Below, piece after piece: positions 17,049 to 25,040 of a stretch of 64,000 bases of DNA. Numbering within the stretch: the first letter of the stretch is position 1; the number at the start of each line of letters is the position of its first letter. The notes under the pieces were generated by a model. It saw only the letters and a list, made by a program, of their open reading frames with translations, had not been told where the DNA came from and ran no database searches. Origin of the DNA: an uncultured Aggregatibacter sp. (GTDB taxonomy: Bacteria > Pseudomonadota > Gammaproteobacteria > Enterobacterales > Pasteurellaceae); contig NZ_CABFLM010000049.1 in the NCBI RefSeq assembly GCF_901873365.1, positions 1 through 64,000 of the forward strand. The letters run 5' to 3'. Position numbers and translations under genes: made by a program.

Positions 17049-17902
17049 TGTTGCACCTCTTCTTTCGTGATTGGTTTACGTTGACGGATTAAGCCGTATT
17101 TTGGCGAGAAAATAAAAGCCAATAGGAAAAGTGCAGTCTGAATACACACAATAACCCCGCCTGTTGCGCCATCCAAGAAATAACTGAGATAAACGCCAAT
17201 CGCACTGGAAAGAATGCCTAGAATAACGGCAATCATGGCAAGGGTTGTAAAGCGATCAGTAAGCAAATAAGCGGTAGCACCCGGTGTGATCACCATGGCG
17301 ATAACTAAAATCGCCCCAACGGTTTGTAACGCGGCGACCACACAAGCACTGAGTAACGTAAAAAATAGCACTTTGTAATAAATTGGGCTGAGCCCTACGG
17401 AAGTGGCATGGACTTCATCAAAGAAAATTAATAACAGATCTTTCCAAAAAATGAGCAATAAAATTAGACTGATGCCAATGATAATTGCCACTTGAAGAAT
17501 ATCTTCGTCTGCAATACCTAGGATATTGCCTAACACAATATCTTGCACATTGACGGAGGTCGGGTTAAGGGAAATGATCAACAAACCAAGCGCAAAAAAT
17601 GTCGTGAAAATGAAGCCGATAACCGCATCTTCCCGCAGTTTGGTAATGGATTTGACCCATAAAATAGACACGGCAGCTAAGATACCGGAAAAGAAAGCAC
17701 CTAATGCATAAGGCAGGGAAAACGCATAAGCGATGGCAACACCGGGGACAACCGAGTGGGAAAGGGCATCACCGATGAGCGACCAGCCTTTTAGCATTAA
17801 ATAAGCAGACAAAAAAGCACAGACACCGCCCACGGCAGAACTGAGCAAAATGGCTTTCACCATATAATCATAGGAAAAAGGCTCCAGTAATAGATCTAAC
17901 AT
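17045..17902 (-). CDS. afeC: Iron/manganese ABC transporter permease, AfeC/YfeC type
   Basis: Second ABC-3 family permease of the operon, 285 residues with about eight membrane segments. It has the GWSLIGDALSHSVVPGVAIAY signature (residues about 44-64) and the QTVGAILVIAMVITPGATAYLL region typical of YfeC/SitC proteins. The start codon shares one base with the afeB stop, indicating tight coupling. AfeC and AfeD are expected to form the membrane channel with AfeB as ATPase. Confidence 0.92.
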   Translation of the reverse strand: MLDLLLEPFSYDYMVKAILLSSAVGGVCAFLSAYLMLKGWSLIGDALSHSVVPGVAIAYAFSLPYALGAFFSGILAAVSILWVKSITKLREDAVIGFIFTTFFALGLLIISLNPTSVNVQDIVLGNILGIADEDILQVAIIIGISLILLLIFWKDLLLIFFDEVHATSVGLSPIYYKVLFFTLLSACVVAALQTVGAILVIAMVITPGATAYLLTDRFTTLAMIAVILGILSSAIGVYLSYFLDGATGGVIVCIQTALFLLAFIFSPKYGLIRQRKPITKEEVQQ

Positions 17903-18792
17903 TACGGTTTTTCCTCTGATTTACAGTGTTTTACAATCGGTGCCGGTGGATCGACTTTGGTTTTACCATAGAACACCGCCGCGCGCTCATCATCGGTAAG
18001 GACGGTAACGGCACGTGGATCTTCATCATCGTGCAAATCTGAACCAAGTAACTTAATGTGACGCAATACGCCACCAAAGACCAATTCTAAGTTATGTTGA
18101 TTAAACGTGGTTTCTGTTGAACCGGCGGCGATGACCGTGCGATTAATCATCACCACCTGATCGCAAAAATCCGGTACGGAACCAAGGTTATGCGTGGAGA
18201 CCAAAATAAGATGCCCTTCGTTGCGTAATTGCCCGAGTAAATCAACAATGGCATTTTCGGTTTGCACATCCACGCCGGTGAAAGGTTCATCCAGTAAAAT
18301 AATCTTACTTTGTTGAGCAAGTGCGCGAGCTAAAAATACGCGCTTTTTCTGCCCGCCGGAAAGTTCGCCAATTTGACGATGGGCAAGGTGCTCAATATTC
18401 ACCCGTTGCATGGCTTCTTGCACTTTTTGCTTATCGGTTTCACTTGGGCGGCGCAAGAAATTCATGTAGCCATAGCGTCCCATGAGTACCACATCATAAA
18501 CAGACACCGGAAATTGCCAGTCCACTTCTTCCGATTGAGGCACATAAGAGACCAGATTTTGTTTTAATGCCTGTTTAATTGGTAAATGACACAACTTAAT
18601 ATTGCCTCGTTGTGGATGAATCAACCCCATTAAACTTTTAAACAGGGTTGATTTACCGCTTCCATTTACGCCCACGAGGGCACAGGTGGTGCCGCCTTCT
18701 AAACGAAAGGTGACATCGTGGATAGCGGTGTGGCCGTTGTTATAGCGAACCGTGACATCTTCAACACAGATCGAGGCAATATTCGATGACAT
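17902..18792 (-). CDS. afeB: Iron/manganese ABC transporter ATP-binding protein, AfeB/YfeB type
   Basis: Cytoplasmic ATPase of 296 residues. Walker A is GVNGSGKST (near residues 38-46), the Q-loop is YVPQSEEVDW, the ABC signature is LSGGQKKR, Walker B is IILLDEPF and the switch histidine follows in VSTHNL. A roughly 50-residue C-terminal extension beyond the ABC domain is seen, as in YfeB/SitB homologues. It overlaps afeA and afeC by one base on each side. Confidence 0.94.
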   Translation of the reverse strand: MSSNIASICVEDVTVRYNNGHTAIHDVTFRLEGGTTCALVGVNGSGKSTLFKSLMGLIHPQRGNIKLCHLPIKQALKQNLVSYVPQSEEVDWQFPVSVYDVVLMGRYGYMNFLRRPSETDKQKVQEAMQRVNIEHLAHRQIGELSGGQKKRVFLARALAQQSKIILLDEPFTGVDVQTENAIVDLLGQLRNEGHLILVSTHNLGSVPDFCDQVVMINRTVIAAGSTETTFNQHNLELVFGGVLRHIKLLGSDLHDDEDPRAVTVLTDDERAAVFYGKTKVDPPAPIVKHCKSEEKP

Positions 18793-19673
18793 TATTTTTC
18801 AAATCCTTTTGCGATAGTGGAAACGGTCGTGTTCAACAAATCGATATAGGTTGGTACCGGACCTTTTTTATTGGAAAGGGAATCCACATAAAGTACGCCA
18901 CCGTATTTTGCGCCGGTTTCTTTCGCGACTTGTTTTGCCGGTTTAGGTGAAATCGTACTTTCACTGAAAACTACCGGAATGTTGTTGGCTTTAACGGTTT
19001 CAATCACTTTGCGAACCTGTTGTGGTGTACCTTGTTGTTCTGCGTTAATCGGCCATAAATAGGCTTCTTTAAAACCATAGTCACGAGTGAGATAGCTGAA
19101 AGCCCCTTCACTGGTGACCAACCAACGTTGAGCTTCCGGCACTTGTGCTAATTTTTCGCGAAGCGGTTTATCCAACTCTTTGATTTTTTGTGCATAAAGT
19201 GCGGCATTTTTTTCGTATGTTTCTTTATTTTGTGGATCGTATTTGACCAACGCATTTTTAATGTTCTCAATATAAATCAATGCATTGGAAGGGGACATCC
19301 AAGCATGCGGATTTGGGTTGCCGGTATAAGGACCTTCATTAATAGACATTGGCTCGATACCCTCAGTCACAACAACCGCCGGTTTATCTTTCACGTTTTG
19401 GAAGAATTTTTCAAACCAACGTTCAAGATTTAAACCGTTCCATAAGACTAAATCGGCAGATTGTGCTTTCACAATATCTTTTGGGGTCGGCTCATAATCG
19501 TGAATTTCAGCACCCGGTTTGGTGATCGATTCCACGGTAGCCGCATCACCGGCGATATTTTGCGCCATATCTTGAATGATGGTGAAGGTGGTAACGACTT
19601 TAAATTTTGCATAAGCTAAACTGCTGCCTAAACTTAATGCAAGCACACTGATTAATGTCGCGAATAAACGCAT
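18792..19673 (-). CDS. afeA: Periplasmic iron/manganese-binding protein, AfeA/YfeA type
   Basis: Cluster A-I solute-binding protein of 293 residues with a signal peptide (residues 1-22, ending SLAYA). Metal-ligand regions of the family are present: a histidine in GAEIHDYEPTPKD (near residue 58), one in NPHAWMSPSNALIY (near 123), a glutamate in the VFSESTISPK region and an aspartate in LYVDSLS. The Afe system of Aggregatibacter actinomycetemcomitans and Yfe of Yersinia carry iron and manganese. First gene of the operon; the upstream region has a promoter and a Fur-like box. Confidence 0.93.
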   Translation of the reverse strand: MRLFATLISVLALSLGSSLAYAKFKVVTTFTIIQDMAQNIAGDAATVESITKPGAEIHDYEPTPKDIVKAQSADLVLWNGLNLERWFEKFFQNVKDKPAVVVTEGIEPMSINEGPYTGNPNPHAWMSPSNALIYIENIKNALVKYDPQNKETYEKNAALYAQKIKELDKPLREKLAQVPEAQRWLVTSEGAFSYLTRDYGFKEAYLWPINAEQQGTPQQVRKVIETVKANNIPVVFSESTISPKPAKQVAKETGAKYGGVLYVDSLSNKKGPVPTYIDLLNTTVSTIAKGFEK

Positions 19674-19728
19674 GTTTTTCTCCTTTGAAAAGTTTTAGTA
19701 AAAAATAACAACATAAGTTGCAGGGTGA

Positions 19729-19756
19729 ATTATATTCTTTTATTTCTCAAATGCAA
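19729..19756 (-). promoter_or_regulatory. afeABCD promoter
   Basis: On the minus strand TTGCAT (19756-19751), a 16-base spacer and a perfect TATAAT (19734-19729) lie about 56 bases before the afeA start codon. The -35 lies inside the Fur-like box, which suits repression. Confidence 0.75.
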
Positions 19757-19765
19757 ATGATTCTT
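19747..19765. promoter_or_regulatory. Fur-like box over the afe -35 region
   Basis: The 19-mer TCAAATGCAAATGATTCTT agrees with the Fur consensus GATAATGATAATCATTATC at about 11 of 19 positions, including the central AAT-ATT arms. Such a match is typical of real Fur sites, and the place and target gene fit iron control. The match was made by eye and has not been scored with a matrix. Confidence 0.6.
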
Positions 19766-19772
19766 AAATGAG

Positions 19773-20102
19773 TTATAGGCATTTTGCCGGTTTGGGTAAC
19801 CCGGCTAATTTTGTTGCTTGTTTTGCCGGACCGTCAGGAAACAAACGTTGTAAATAACGGCTATTGCCTTTGTCTTCCCCCAGTTTTTGTGCTGTGGCTT
19901 TTACCAGCATACGAATGGCCGGTGAAGTTTTGTATTCCTGATAAAACGCCCGCACAAAATGAATGATTTCCCAGTGGGCGTCAGTTAATTCCAAATTCTC
20001 TAATTTCGCAATGGCTTGTGCTACTTCGATATTCCAATCATCAATATTGAGCAAATAACCCGAAGCATCGGTTTCAATGTGTTTATTATTAACTTCAAGC
20101 AT
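19773..20102 (-). CDS. tusE: Sulfurtransferase TusE (DsrC family)
   Basis: 109-residue sulfur carrier that accepts persulfide sulfur from the TusBCD complex and passes it to MnmA for tRNA 2-thiouridine synthesis. The DsrC/TusE fold is recognisable from DIDDWN-like and HWEIIHFVRAFYQEY segments, and the C-terminal KPAKCL carries the active cysteine at residue 108. It lies downstream of yccA, as in E. coli, where acyP would be its next neighbour; here the afe operon stands between. Confidence 0.94.
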   Translation of the reverse strand: MLEVNNKHIETDASGYLLNIDDWNIEVAQAIAKLENLELTDAHWEIIHFVRAFYQEYKTSPAIRMLVKATAQKLGEDKGNSRYLQRLFPDGPAKQATKLAGLPKPAKCL

Positions 20103-20141
20103 GATAATAACCTTAGTATTTATGGGGGAGGATTATATAAA

Positions 20142-20163
20142 AACGCCCCAAAAAAGGGGCGTT
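20142..20163 (-). terminator. Intrinsic terminator of yccA
   Basis: AACGCCCC and GGGGCGTT form a perfect 8-bp stem with a six-base loop; on the minus strand it is followed by TTTATATAA. It separates yccA from tusE. Confidence 0.9.
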
Positions 20164-20186
20164 GAATTTATCTATCAAATTAATAA

Positions 20187-20849
20187 TTAATCTCTAGAAG
20201 AGAAGAAGGAAAGTAAGTTTAACAAACTGATAAACAGGTTGTAGATAGACACAAATAAGCTAACCGTTGCACGAATGTAGTTGGTTTCACCGCCATGAAT
20301 GATGTTACTGGTTTCATACAAAATTCCCATGGTGGAGAAAATCACGAATAACGCGCTAATTCCCACGTAAAGTGCCGGGAATTGGAAGAAGAAACTCGCG
20401 ACCATGCCAAGTAATAACACCACGAATAAGGCTAGAATCGTACCGGATAAGAAAGACATGTCTTTTTTCGTGGTTAAGACATAAGCGGAACAAGCGAAGA
20501 AAGTGGCTGCGGTACCGGCTAAGGCTAACACGATAGCATCACCCAAACCGGCGCTCACATAGGCATTTAAAATCGGCCCTACGGTGTAACCTAAGAAACC
20601 GGTGAAGGCAAAGGCAGATAAAATCCCTAATGCGCTATTTGCTAAGGCATTGGTTAAGAAAAGCAGCCCATAGAAACCTACAAGCATGATGATAAGCCCC
20701 GGTCTTGGTAAATTCATCGCCATAGATACATAAGCCACCACAGCGGAAAAGGCTAATGTTAACGCTAACAAGAAATAGGTGTTACGTAACACTTTGTGTG
20801 TGCTAAGCAACGATTCTTCTCTGCTGCCAACAATAATACGAGATTGCAT
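20187..20849 (-). CDS. yccA: YccA-type inner membrane protein (Bax inhibitor-1 family)
   Basis: 220-residue protein with seven hydrophobic segments, Bax inhibitor-1/LifeGuard family. In E. coli YccA is a substrate and modulator of the FtsH protease and protects SecY at jammed translocons. The N-terminal ESLLSTHKVLRNTYFLLALTL and the FGLLF-like and FLGYTVGPILNAY segments match. A short cytoplasmic N-terminus, which in E. coli is needed for FtsH recognition, is present. The gene is monocistronic with its own terminator. Confidence 0.93.
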   Translation of the reverse strand: MQSRIIVGSREESLLSTHKVLRNTYFLLALTLAFSAVVAYVSMAMNLPRPGLIIMLVGFYGLLFLTNALANSALGILSAFAFTGFLGYTVGPILNAYVSAGLGDAIVLALAGTAATFFACSAYVLTTKKDMSFLSGTILALFVVLLLGMVASFFFQFPALYVGISALFVIFSTMGILYETSNIIHGGETNYIRATVSLFVSIYNLFISLLNLLSFFSSRD

Positions 20850-21219
20850 AAAAGCTCCTTTTTTGTAAAGAAAATAATCGATTGAGATCGCTGTGTAAGG
20901 TAAGGGCTGAGACGCTAAATGTCAATTGATCCGTGAACATTTAACATTGAAAAAAATTGAACTCAATAACCACCGCACTTTCATTTAGATGATCGTCATT
21001 TATTCATCATGAAAAATAAAAAATTTCTATTATTCACAATGGTTAACAAATAATTTTTCAAACAAACCTAGGTTTTATTAAATTATTTAATAATAAAGGC
21101 ATTATTTTAGATAAATTTTATCACTTGCTTTCATTTTTTTTTTTTTGATTTATAATTTTGCCGTTATTTTTATATAACATTTAATTCAAAATTTAGTAAA
21201 AATAAAGGAGCATGACAAT
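20850..21219. other. 370-bp AT-rich divergent regulatory gap
   Basis: Holds the divergent promoters of yccA and of the surface lipoprotein gene. There is one uptake sequence near 20968, several AT-rich inverted repeats (for example AATAAT/ATTATT near 21090-21107, too widely spaced for a clear Fur box), and a 13-T tract inside the lipoprotein promoter. No coding potential was seen. Confidence 0.8.
21125..21156 (+). promoter_or_regulatory. Lipoprotein promoter with a 13-T tract between -35 and -10
   Basis: A perfect -10 TATAAT (21151-21156) is preceded by T13 (21134-21146). A -35 TTGCTT (21125-21130) gives a 20-base spacer, and a poorer CTTTCA gives 17. Loss of three T residues would bring TTGCTT to the ideal 17 bases. 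This is the layout of slippage-controlled promoters of surface antigens. Confidence 0.6.
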
Positions 21220-22323
21220 ATGTCAAAAATCACATTTTCTACTCTCATATTCAGTACTTTGATGATAAGCGCTTGTGGAGGTAGTGGTGGAAGTAGCCAT
21301 TCCGATCCTCAACCAATTCCTTCTACGCCAAGCAATTCGCCTACGACAACCACTACGCAGTCAACACAGCAGGAACCGACACCGGCAGCAACACTTTCCA
21401 ATTCCCATCCTCAGGCAGCTGAAAAAACAGCAACATCACAGCCTCACCAAATTACGCCGCCAACACAGCAGGAACCGAAACCGGCAGCAACACCTTCCAA
21501 TTCCTATCCTCAGGCAGCTGAAAAAACAGCAGAATCACAGGCGCAACAAGAACGCCCACAAGCACAACGTCCTCCTGTCACGCCATCTGTTCCATCTACG
21601 CACCTAACTCGTTCTGATCTTACTATTTCCCAAGATGAATTTAAGAAGGGTATGCTGGAAAACATACCGGTTCGCTCAGGTAACACCAAAGTCGGTACTC
21701 TTTCCGGCTATAACCGCACTTATTCCTTTAACGGCGCATTCAAAAAGGAAGAAGGCAAGGATGTACAAACACTGCTTGTTGACAACATGACAATCAAGCT
21801 TATTGGAAACGCATCCCAAGCTTTCACCGGACTCTCCTCCCTCTCCTCCACTATCGCCTCACGTTGGCTTAGCGCTGCTTGGAATGCAACAAAAGATCCT
21901 ACACGAGACATTTTCTACATGGGAAGCGAAACACCTGTTGAAAATATTCCACAACACGGTGTTGTTACCTACCAAGGCAATGCAAGCCGTTATGACAATA
22001 TCAATAATCAAGTTAAAAACATTGGTGCTGCTAAATTAGTCGCAAACTTCGATGATAAAACAATCTACGGCGAGTTGGATATGGCTTATCTTCGAAGAGA
22101 CATTGTGCTTCACAAAGCGCCAATTGTCGGAAATAGCTTCCAAGGCGAAGCGGTTGCGGAAGGAAATCTTCCTTTTTTCATAGATCGTAAAGGTCAATAC
22201 GAAGGTAAATTCTTCGGTCCTCATGCGGAAGAAGTCGCCGGTAAAGCAACATTTAGCGGAGAAGCGATTATCGGTCAAGTAGAAAGTTTAAATACCAGTT
22301 TCAGTGCAGAACAAACTAAATAA
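21220..22323 (+). CDS. Probable Slam-dependent surface lipoprotein (TbpB-like barrel)
   Basis: 367-residue lipoprotein. The signal peptide ends in the lipobox ISAC with Cys19, followed by GGSGGSS, a flexible start typical of surface lipoproteins. Residues about 25-125 are a Pro/Thr/Gln-rich stalk with a 33-residue duplication. The C-terminal 240 residues look like a TbpB/fHbp-like beta barrel: YNRTYSFNGAFK, GVVTYQGNASRYDN, and the final GKFFGPHAEEVAGKATFSGEA, matching the GxFxGPxAxExxG motif of Slam substrates. Ligand unknown; haem, iron protein or host protein binding is possible. The ATG follows AAAGGAG. A possible Slam remnant lies 2.7 kb downstream. Confidence 0.75.
   Translation: MSKITFSTLIFSTLMISACGGSGGSSHSDPQPIPSTPSNSPTTTTTQSTQQEPTPAATLSNSHPQAAEKTATSQPHQITPPTQQEPKPAATPSNSYPQAAEKTAESQAQQERPQAQRPPVTPSVPSTHLTRSDLTISQDEFKKGMLENIPVRSGNTKVGTLSGYNRTYSFNGAFKKEEGKDVQTLLVDNMTIKLIGNASQAFTGLSSLSSTIASRWLSAAWNATKDPTRDIFYMGSETPVENIPQHGVVTYQGNASRYDNINNQVKNIGAAKLVANFDDKTIYGELDMAYLRRDIVLHKAPIVGNSFQGEAVAEGNLPFFIDRKGQYEGKFFGPHAEEVAGKATFSGEAIIGQVESLNTSFSAEQTK
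21362..21548 (+). repeat. 99-bp imperfect tandem duplication in the lipoprotein stalk
   Basis: CAACACAGCAGGAACCGA begins at 21362 and again at 21461, with the following sequence (PAATxSNSxPQAAEKTAxSQ) also repeated. The 99-bp period is 33 codons, so the frame is kept. It lengthens the Pro/Gln-rich stalk. Confidence 0.85.
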
Positions 22324-22335
22324 AAGGACACTATA

Positions 22336-22590
22336 ATGAAAAAAATGATTGTCAAAACAGCATTGCTAATTACTCTCAGTACGTTACTTAGCGGTTGCGA
22401 AATGCAGATGCAACACCGAGTTGAAGAATGGTATAAAGAAGGCGTCAGTAAAAAAGACACCGATACAAAACTCGCTAAATGCACCTATGATGTAGGCATG
22501 AATAAAGTTGATCCGCTCCAAGAGCAAACCTTAATTACAGCCTGTATGAAAGCAGACGGTTTCCGTTGGCGCGTCAGAATGGTGAATTAA
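22336..22590 (+). CDS. Small lipoprotein of unknown function
   Basis: 84-residue predicted lipoprotein with lipobox LLSGC (Cys21) after a 20-residue signal peptide. The mature part is short and charged, with two more cysteines in AKCTYDVGM and ACMKADGF that could form a disulfide. The ending CMKADGFRWR resembles other small Pasteurellaceae lipoproteins, but I do not recognise a named family. It starts 12 bases after the surface lipoprotein gene with a good AAAAGGAC site, so the two are cotranscribed. Confidence 0.75.
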   Translation: MKKMIVKTALLITLSTLLSGCEMQMQHRVEEWYKEGVSKKDTDTKLAKCTYDVGMNKVDPLQEQTLITACMKADGFRWRVRMVN

Positions 22591-22597
22591 ATCAGCT

Positions 22598-22672
22598 AAA
22601 AGTGCGGTGGGAATTTCTTGTGTTTTTAATCATCTTACTAATAAACAAACAAAAGAATTCTGCCGCATTTTT
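22598..22672 (+). terminator. Half-paired uptake-sequence terminator of the lipoprotein operon
   Basis: AAAAGTGCGGTGGGAATTTC (22598-22617) is largely complementary to GAATTCTGCCGCATTTTT (22655-22672), with a T run at the end. One arm carries an exact uptake sequence and the other an altered one. Confidence 0.6.
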
Positions 22673-22760
22673 ATATAAATCATATTTCTAATAGGCATTA
22701 CTCAAACAATCTCTTCTCTATTTTTTCCTTCCCCACTCAATTCTCCCCTTACCTTGTCAT

Positions 22761-22789
22761 TTCTCATCATGACCAAAATCCGCTATAAT
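22761..22789 (+). promoter_or_regulatory. Probable der promoter
   Basis: Perfect TATAAT at 22784-22789, 17 bases after a weak TTCTCA; about 65 bases before the der start codon. Confidence 0.5.
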
Positions 22790-22853
22790 GCCAGCCATTT
22801 TTCAAGTGCCGATATCAATATTCCCGTGGCACATTCATTTATAAGAGGTTTTT

Positions 22854-24395
22854 ATGACAACTCCCGTAGTTGCCTTGGTGGGTCGTCCAAACGTGGGCAA
22901 ATCCACTCTATTCAATCGCCTAACCCGTACTCGTGATGCCTTAGTCGCTGATTTTCCCGGTCTGACGCGCGACCGTAAATATGGCCAAGCGCATCTTGCC
23001 GGACACGATTTTATCGTCATTGACACCGGCGGTATCGACGGCACAGAAGAAGGCGTAGAAGAAAAAATGGCAGAGCAATCATTACTTGCCATTGAAGAAG
23101 CCGACATCGTTTTATTCTTAGTGGATGCCCGTGCCGGCTTAACATCAGCGGATATTGGCATTGCAAACTATTTGCGCCAACGTCAAAACAAAACCACCGT
23201 GGTGGTTGCCAATAAAGTGGACGGCATTGATGCCGACTCCCACTGTGCAGAGTTCTATCAATTAGGCTTAGGTGAAATTGCCCAGATTGCAGCCTCTCAA
23301 GGTCGTGGTATCGCGAGCTTAATGGAGCAAGTGCTTACCCCATTAGCAGAAAAAATGGCAGAAGACGCAGAAAAAACAGAAGAAAGTGCGGTCGAAACCA
23401 CGGATGTTTCTTCTGAAACTACTGAATTTGACGAATGGGACGAAGATTTCGATTTTTCAAATGAAGAAGACACCGCACTTTTAGACGAAGAACTGGCGCA
23501 AGAACAAACGCCGGATAAACAAAACATTAAAATCGCCATTGTAGGTCGCCCGAACGTAGGCAAATCCACCTTGACTAACCGCATTTTAGGCGAGGATCGC
23601 GTGGTGGTTTATGATATGCCGGGCACCACCCGCGACAGTATTTACATTCCAATGGAACGTGATGGGCAAAATTACACGTTAATCGACACAGCTGGGGTAC
23701 GCAAACGCGGTAAAGTGCATTTAGCGGTAGAAAAATTCTCCGTGATCAAAACGCTACAAGCTATTCAAGACGCCAACGTAGTGTTATTGGTTATTGACGC
23801 CCGTGAGAACATCTCCGACCAAGACTTGTCTCTCCTCGGCTTTATTTTAAACGCCGGTCGTTCCTTGGTTATCGTGGTGAATAAATGGGATGGATTGGAC
23901 ACCGATGTTAAAGATCGCGTGAAATCCGAACTCGATCGTCGTTTAGATTTTATTGATTTTGCCCGCGTACACTTTATTTCAGCCTTACACGGCAGTGGCG
24001 TTGGCAATTTATTTGATTCCGTCAAAGAAGCCTACGAATGCGCGACGCAGAAAATGACAACATCTATGCTGACCCGTATTCTGCAAATCGCTGTGGATGA
24101 ACATCAACCACCGATGATTAGCGGTCGTCGTGTGAAACTGAAATATGCCCACCCGGGTGGCTACAATCCGCCAATCATTGTGATTCATGGTAACCAAGTG
24201 GATAAACTGCCGGATTCTTACAAACGTTATTTATCCAACCATTTCCGCCGTAGTCTGAAAATTATCGGCTCGCCGATTCGTCTGCAATTCCAAGAAGGGA
24301 ACAACCCGTTTGCCGGCAAACGAAATAAACTCACGCCGAATCAATTACGTAAACGTAAACGTTTGATGAAGTTTATTAAGAAATCGAAAAAATAG
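22854..24395 (+). CDS. der: Ribosome-assembly GTPase Der (EngA)
   Basis: Essential GTPase for 50S subunit maturation, 513 residues. Two GTPase domains in tandem are seen: GRPNVGKST near residues 10-18 with DTAG/DTGG and NKVD motifs, and a second GRPNVGKST near 233-241 with DTAGVRKRG and NKWD. A C-terminal KH-like domain follows (about 415-513). The two G domains are joined by an acidic linker (residues about 165-220, rich in Glu/Asp) that contains two uptake sequences, one in each orientation, and makes the protein longer than the 490-residue E. coli form. Confidence 0.97.
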   Translation: MTTPVVALVGRPNVGKSTLFNRLTRTRDALVADFPGLTRDRKYGQAHLAGHDFIVIDTGGIDGTEEGVEEKMAEQSLLAIEEADIVLFLVDARAGLTSADIGIANYLRQRQNKTTVVVANKVDGIDADSHCAEFYQLGLGEIAQIAASQGRGIASLMEQVLTPLAEKMAEDAEKTEESAVETTDVSSETTEFDEWDEDFDFSNEEDTALLDEELAQEQTPDKQNIKIAIVGRPNVGKSTLTNRILGEDRVVVYDMPGTTRDSIYIPMERDGQNYTLIDTAGVRKRGKVHLAVEKFSVIKTLQAIQDANVVLLVIDARENISDQDLSLLGFILNAGRSLVIVVNKWDGLDTDVKDRVKSELDRRLDFIDFARVHFISALHGSGVGNLFDSVKEAYECATQKMTTSMLTRILQIAVDEHQPPMISGRRVKLKYAHPGGYNPPIIVIHGNQVDKLPDSYKRYLSNHFRRSLKIIGSPIRLQFQEGNNPFAGKRNKLTPNQLRKRKRLMKFIKKSKK

Positions 24396-24459
24396 CAGTA
24401 TAAAAATTTTACTTTACTATTTATTGATAATAAAAAGCCGAACTGAAACAATCTTGTGT

Positions 24460-24490
24460 CCTCCGCCCTCACAAAAGGCGGGGGTTTTTT
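24460..24490 (+). terminator. Intrinsic terminator downstream of der
   Basis: CCTCCGCC (24460-24467) pairs with GGCGGGGG (24477-24484) with one G-T pair, followed by six T. Confidence 0.88.
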
Positions 24491-24749
24491 AATAGTTTCA
24501 TTTTAAATGAAGATACAAATAAAACAGCAGATTAGATATAAATAGATTGTTTTCATTCCATTGGTATGCTCTAATTCACAACACGCTAGACAATCACTTC
24601 AGTAAGTTAGTTATTTCGCTTCTTCCTTATTCAAATTTTAAGTTTGCGCGTTGAAGATTCAATTTATCCATCTCTATTTAAGTCAAATCACTAGCGACTC
24701 GTGCTGACAATAAGCATACAATTTCATTATTTTCAATAAGGAAGACAAT
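24491..24749 (+). other. Leader region of the cold-shock gene
   Basis: AT-rich non-coding stretch before csp. A possible extended -10 (TGGTATGCT, 24562-24570) would give a leader of about 175 bases, in line with the long structured leaders of cold-shock genes. No conserved cold box could be identified by eye. Confidence 0.4.
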
Positions 24750-24959
24750 ATGTCTAAACTAAACGGTAACGTAAAATGGTTCAATTCAACAAAAGGTTTC
24801 GGATTTATCGCCCCTGAAGACGGTTCTAAAGACGTTTTCGTGCACTTCTCCGGCATCGTGGGCAATAATTTCCGTACTTTAAACGAAGGGGATCGTGTTG
24901 CTTTTAACGTACAGGATTCCCAACGTGGTCTGACAGCTGTTGACGTTGAAGTGATTTAA
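24750..24959 (+). CDS. Cold-shock protein of the CspA family
   Basis: 69-residue single-stranded nucleic-acid chaperone. RNP1 (KGFGFI, residues 16-21) and RNP2 (VFVHF, 29-33) are intact, as is the VKWFN start. The sequence is closest to CspC/CspE-type proteins (SKDVFVHFSGI, TLNEGDRVAF) and lacks the extended tail of CspD. The ATG follows AAGGAAGAC. It is monocistronic, with a strong terminator. Confidence 0.93.
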   Translation: MSKLNGNVKWFNSTKGFGFIAPEDGSKDVFVHFSGIVGNNFRTLNEGDRVAFNVQDSQRGLTAVDVEVI

Positions 24960-24974
24960 TTACTTTTCTATATA

Positions 24975-25008
24975 AAAAATTAGCCCTTTCACTAAAGGGC
25001 TAATTTTT
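24975..25008. terminator. Bidirectional terminator after the cold-shock gene
   Basis: AAAAATTAGCCCTTT (24975-24989) and AAAGGGCTAATTTTT (24994-25008) form a perfect 15-bp stem with loop CACT, T-rich in both directions. Confidence 0.92.
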
Positions 25009-25040
25009 ACTTATTAATAAATCACAAAGTGCGGTATTTT

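Noticed and set aside
21086..21110. Fur box before the surface lipoprotein gene
   Set aside because: AATAAT and ATTATT arms are present, but their spacing is wrong by one base and the middle does not match; too weak to call.
21275..21607. 110-residue frame overlapping the lipoprotein stalk
   Set aside because: It is the shifted reading of the repetitive stalk and has no start signal of its own.
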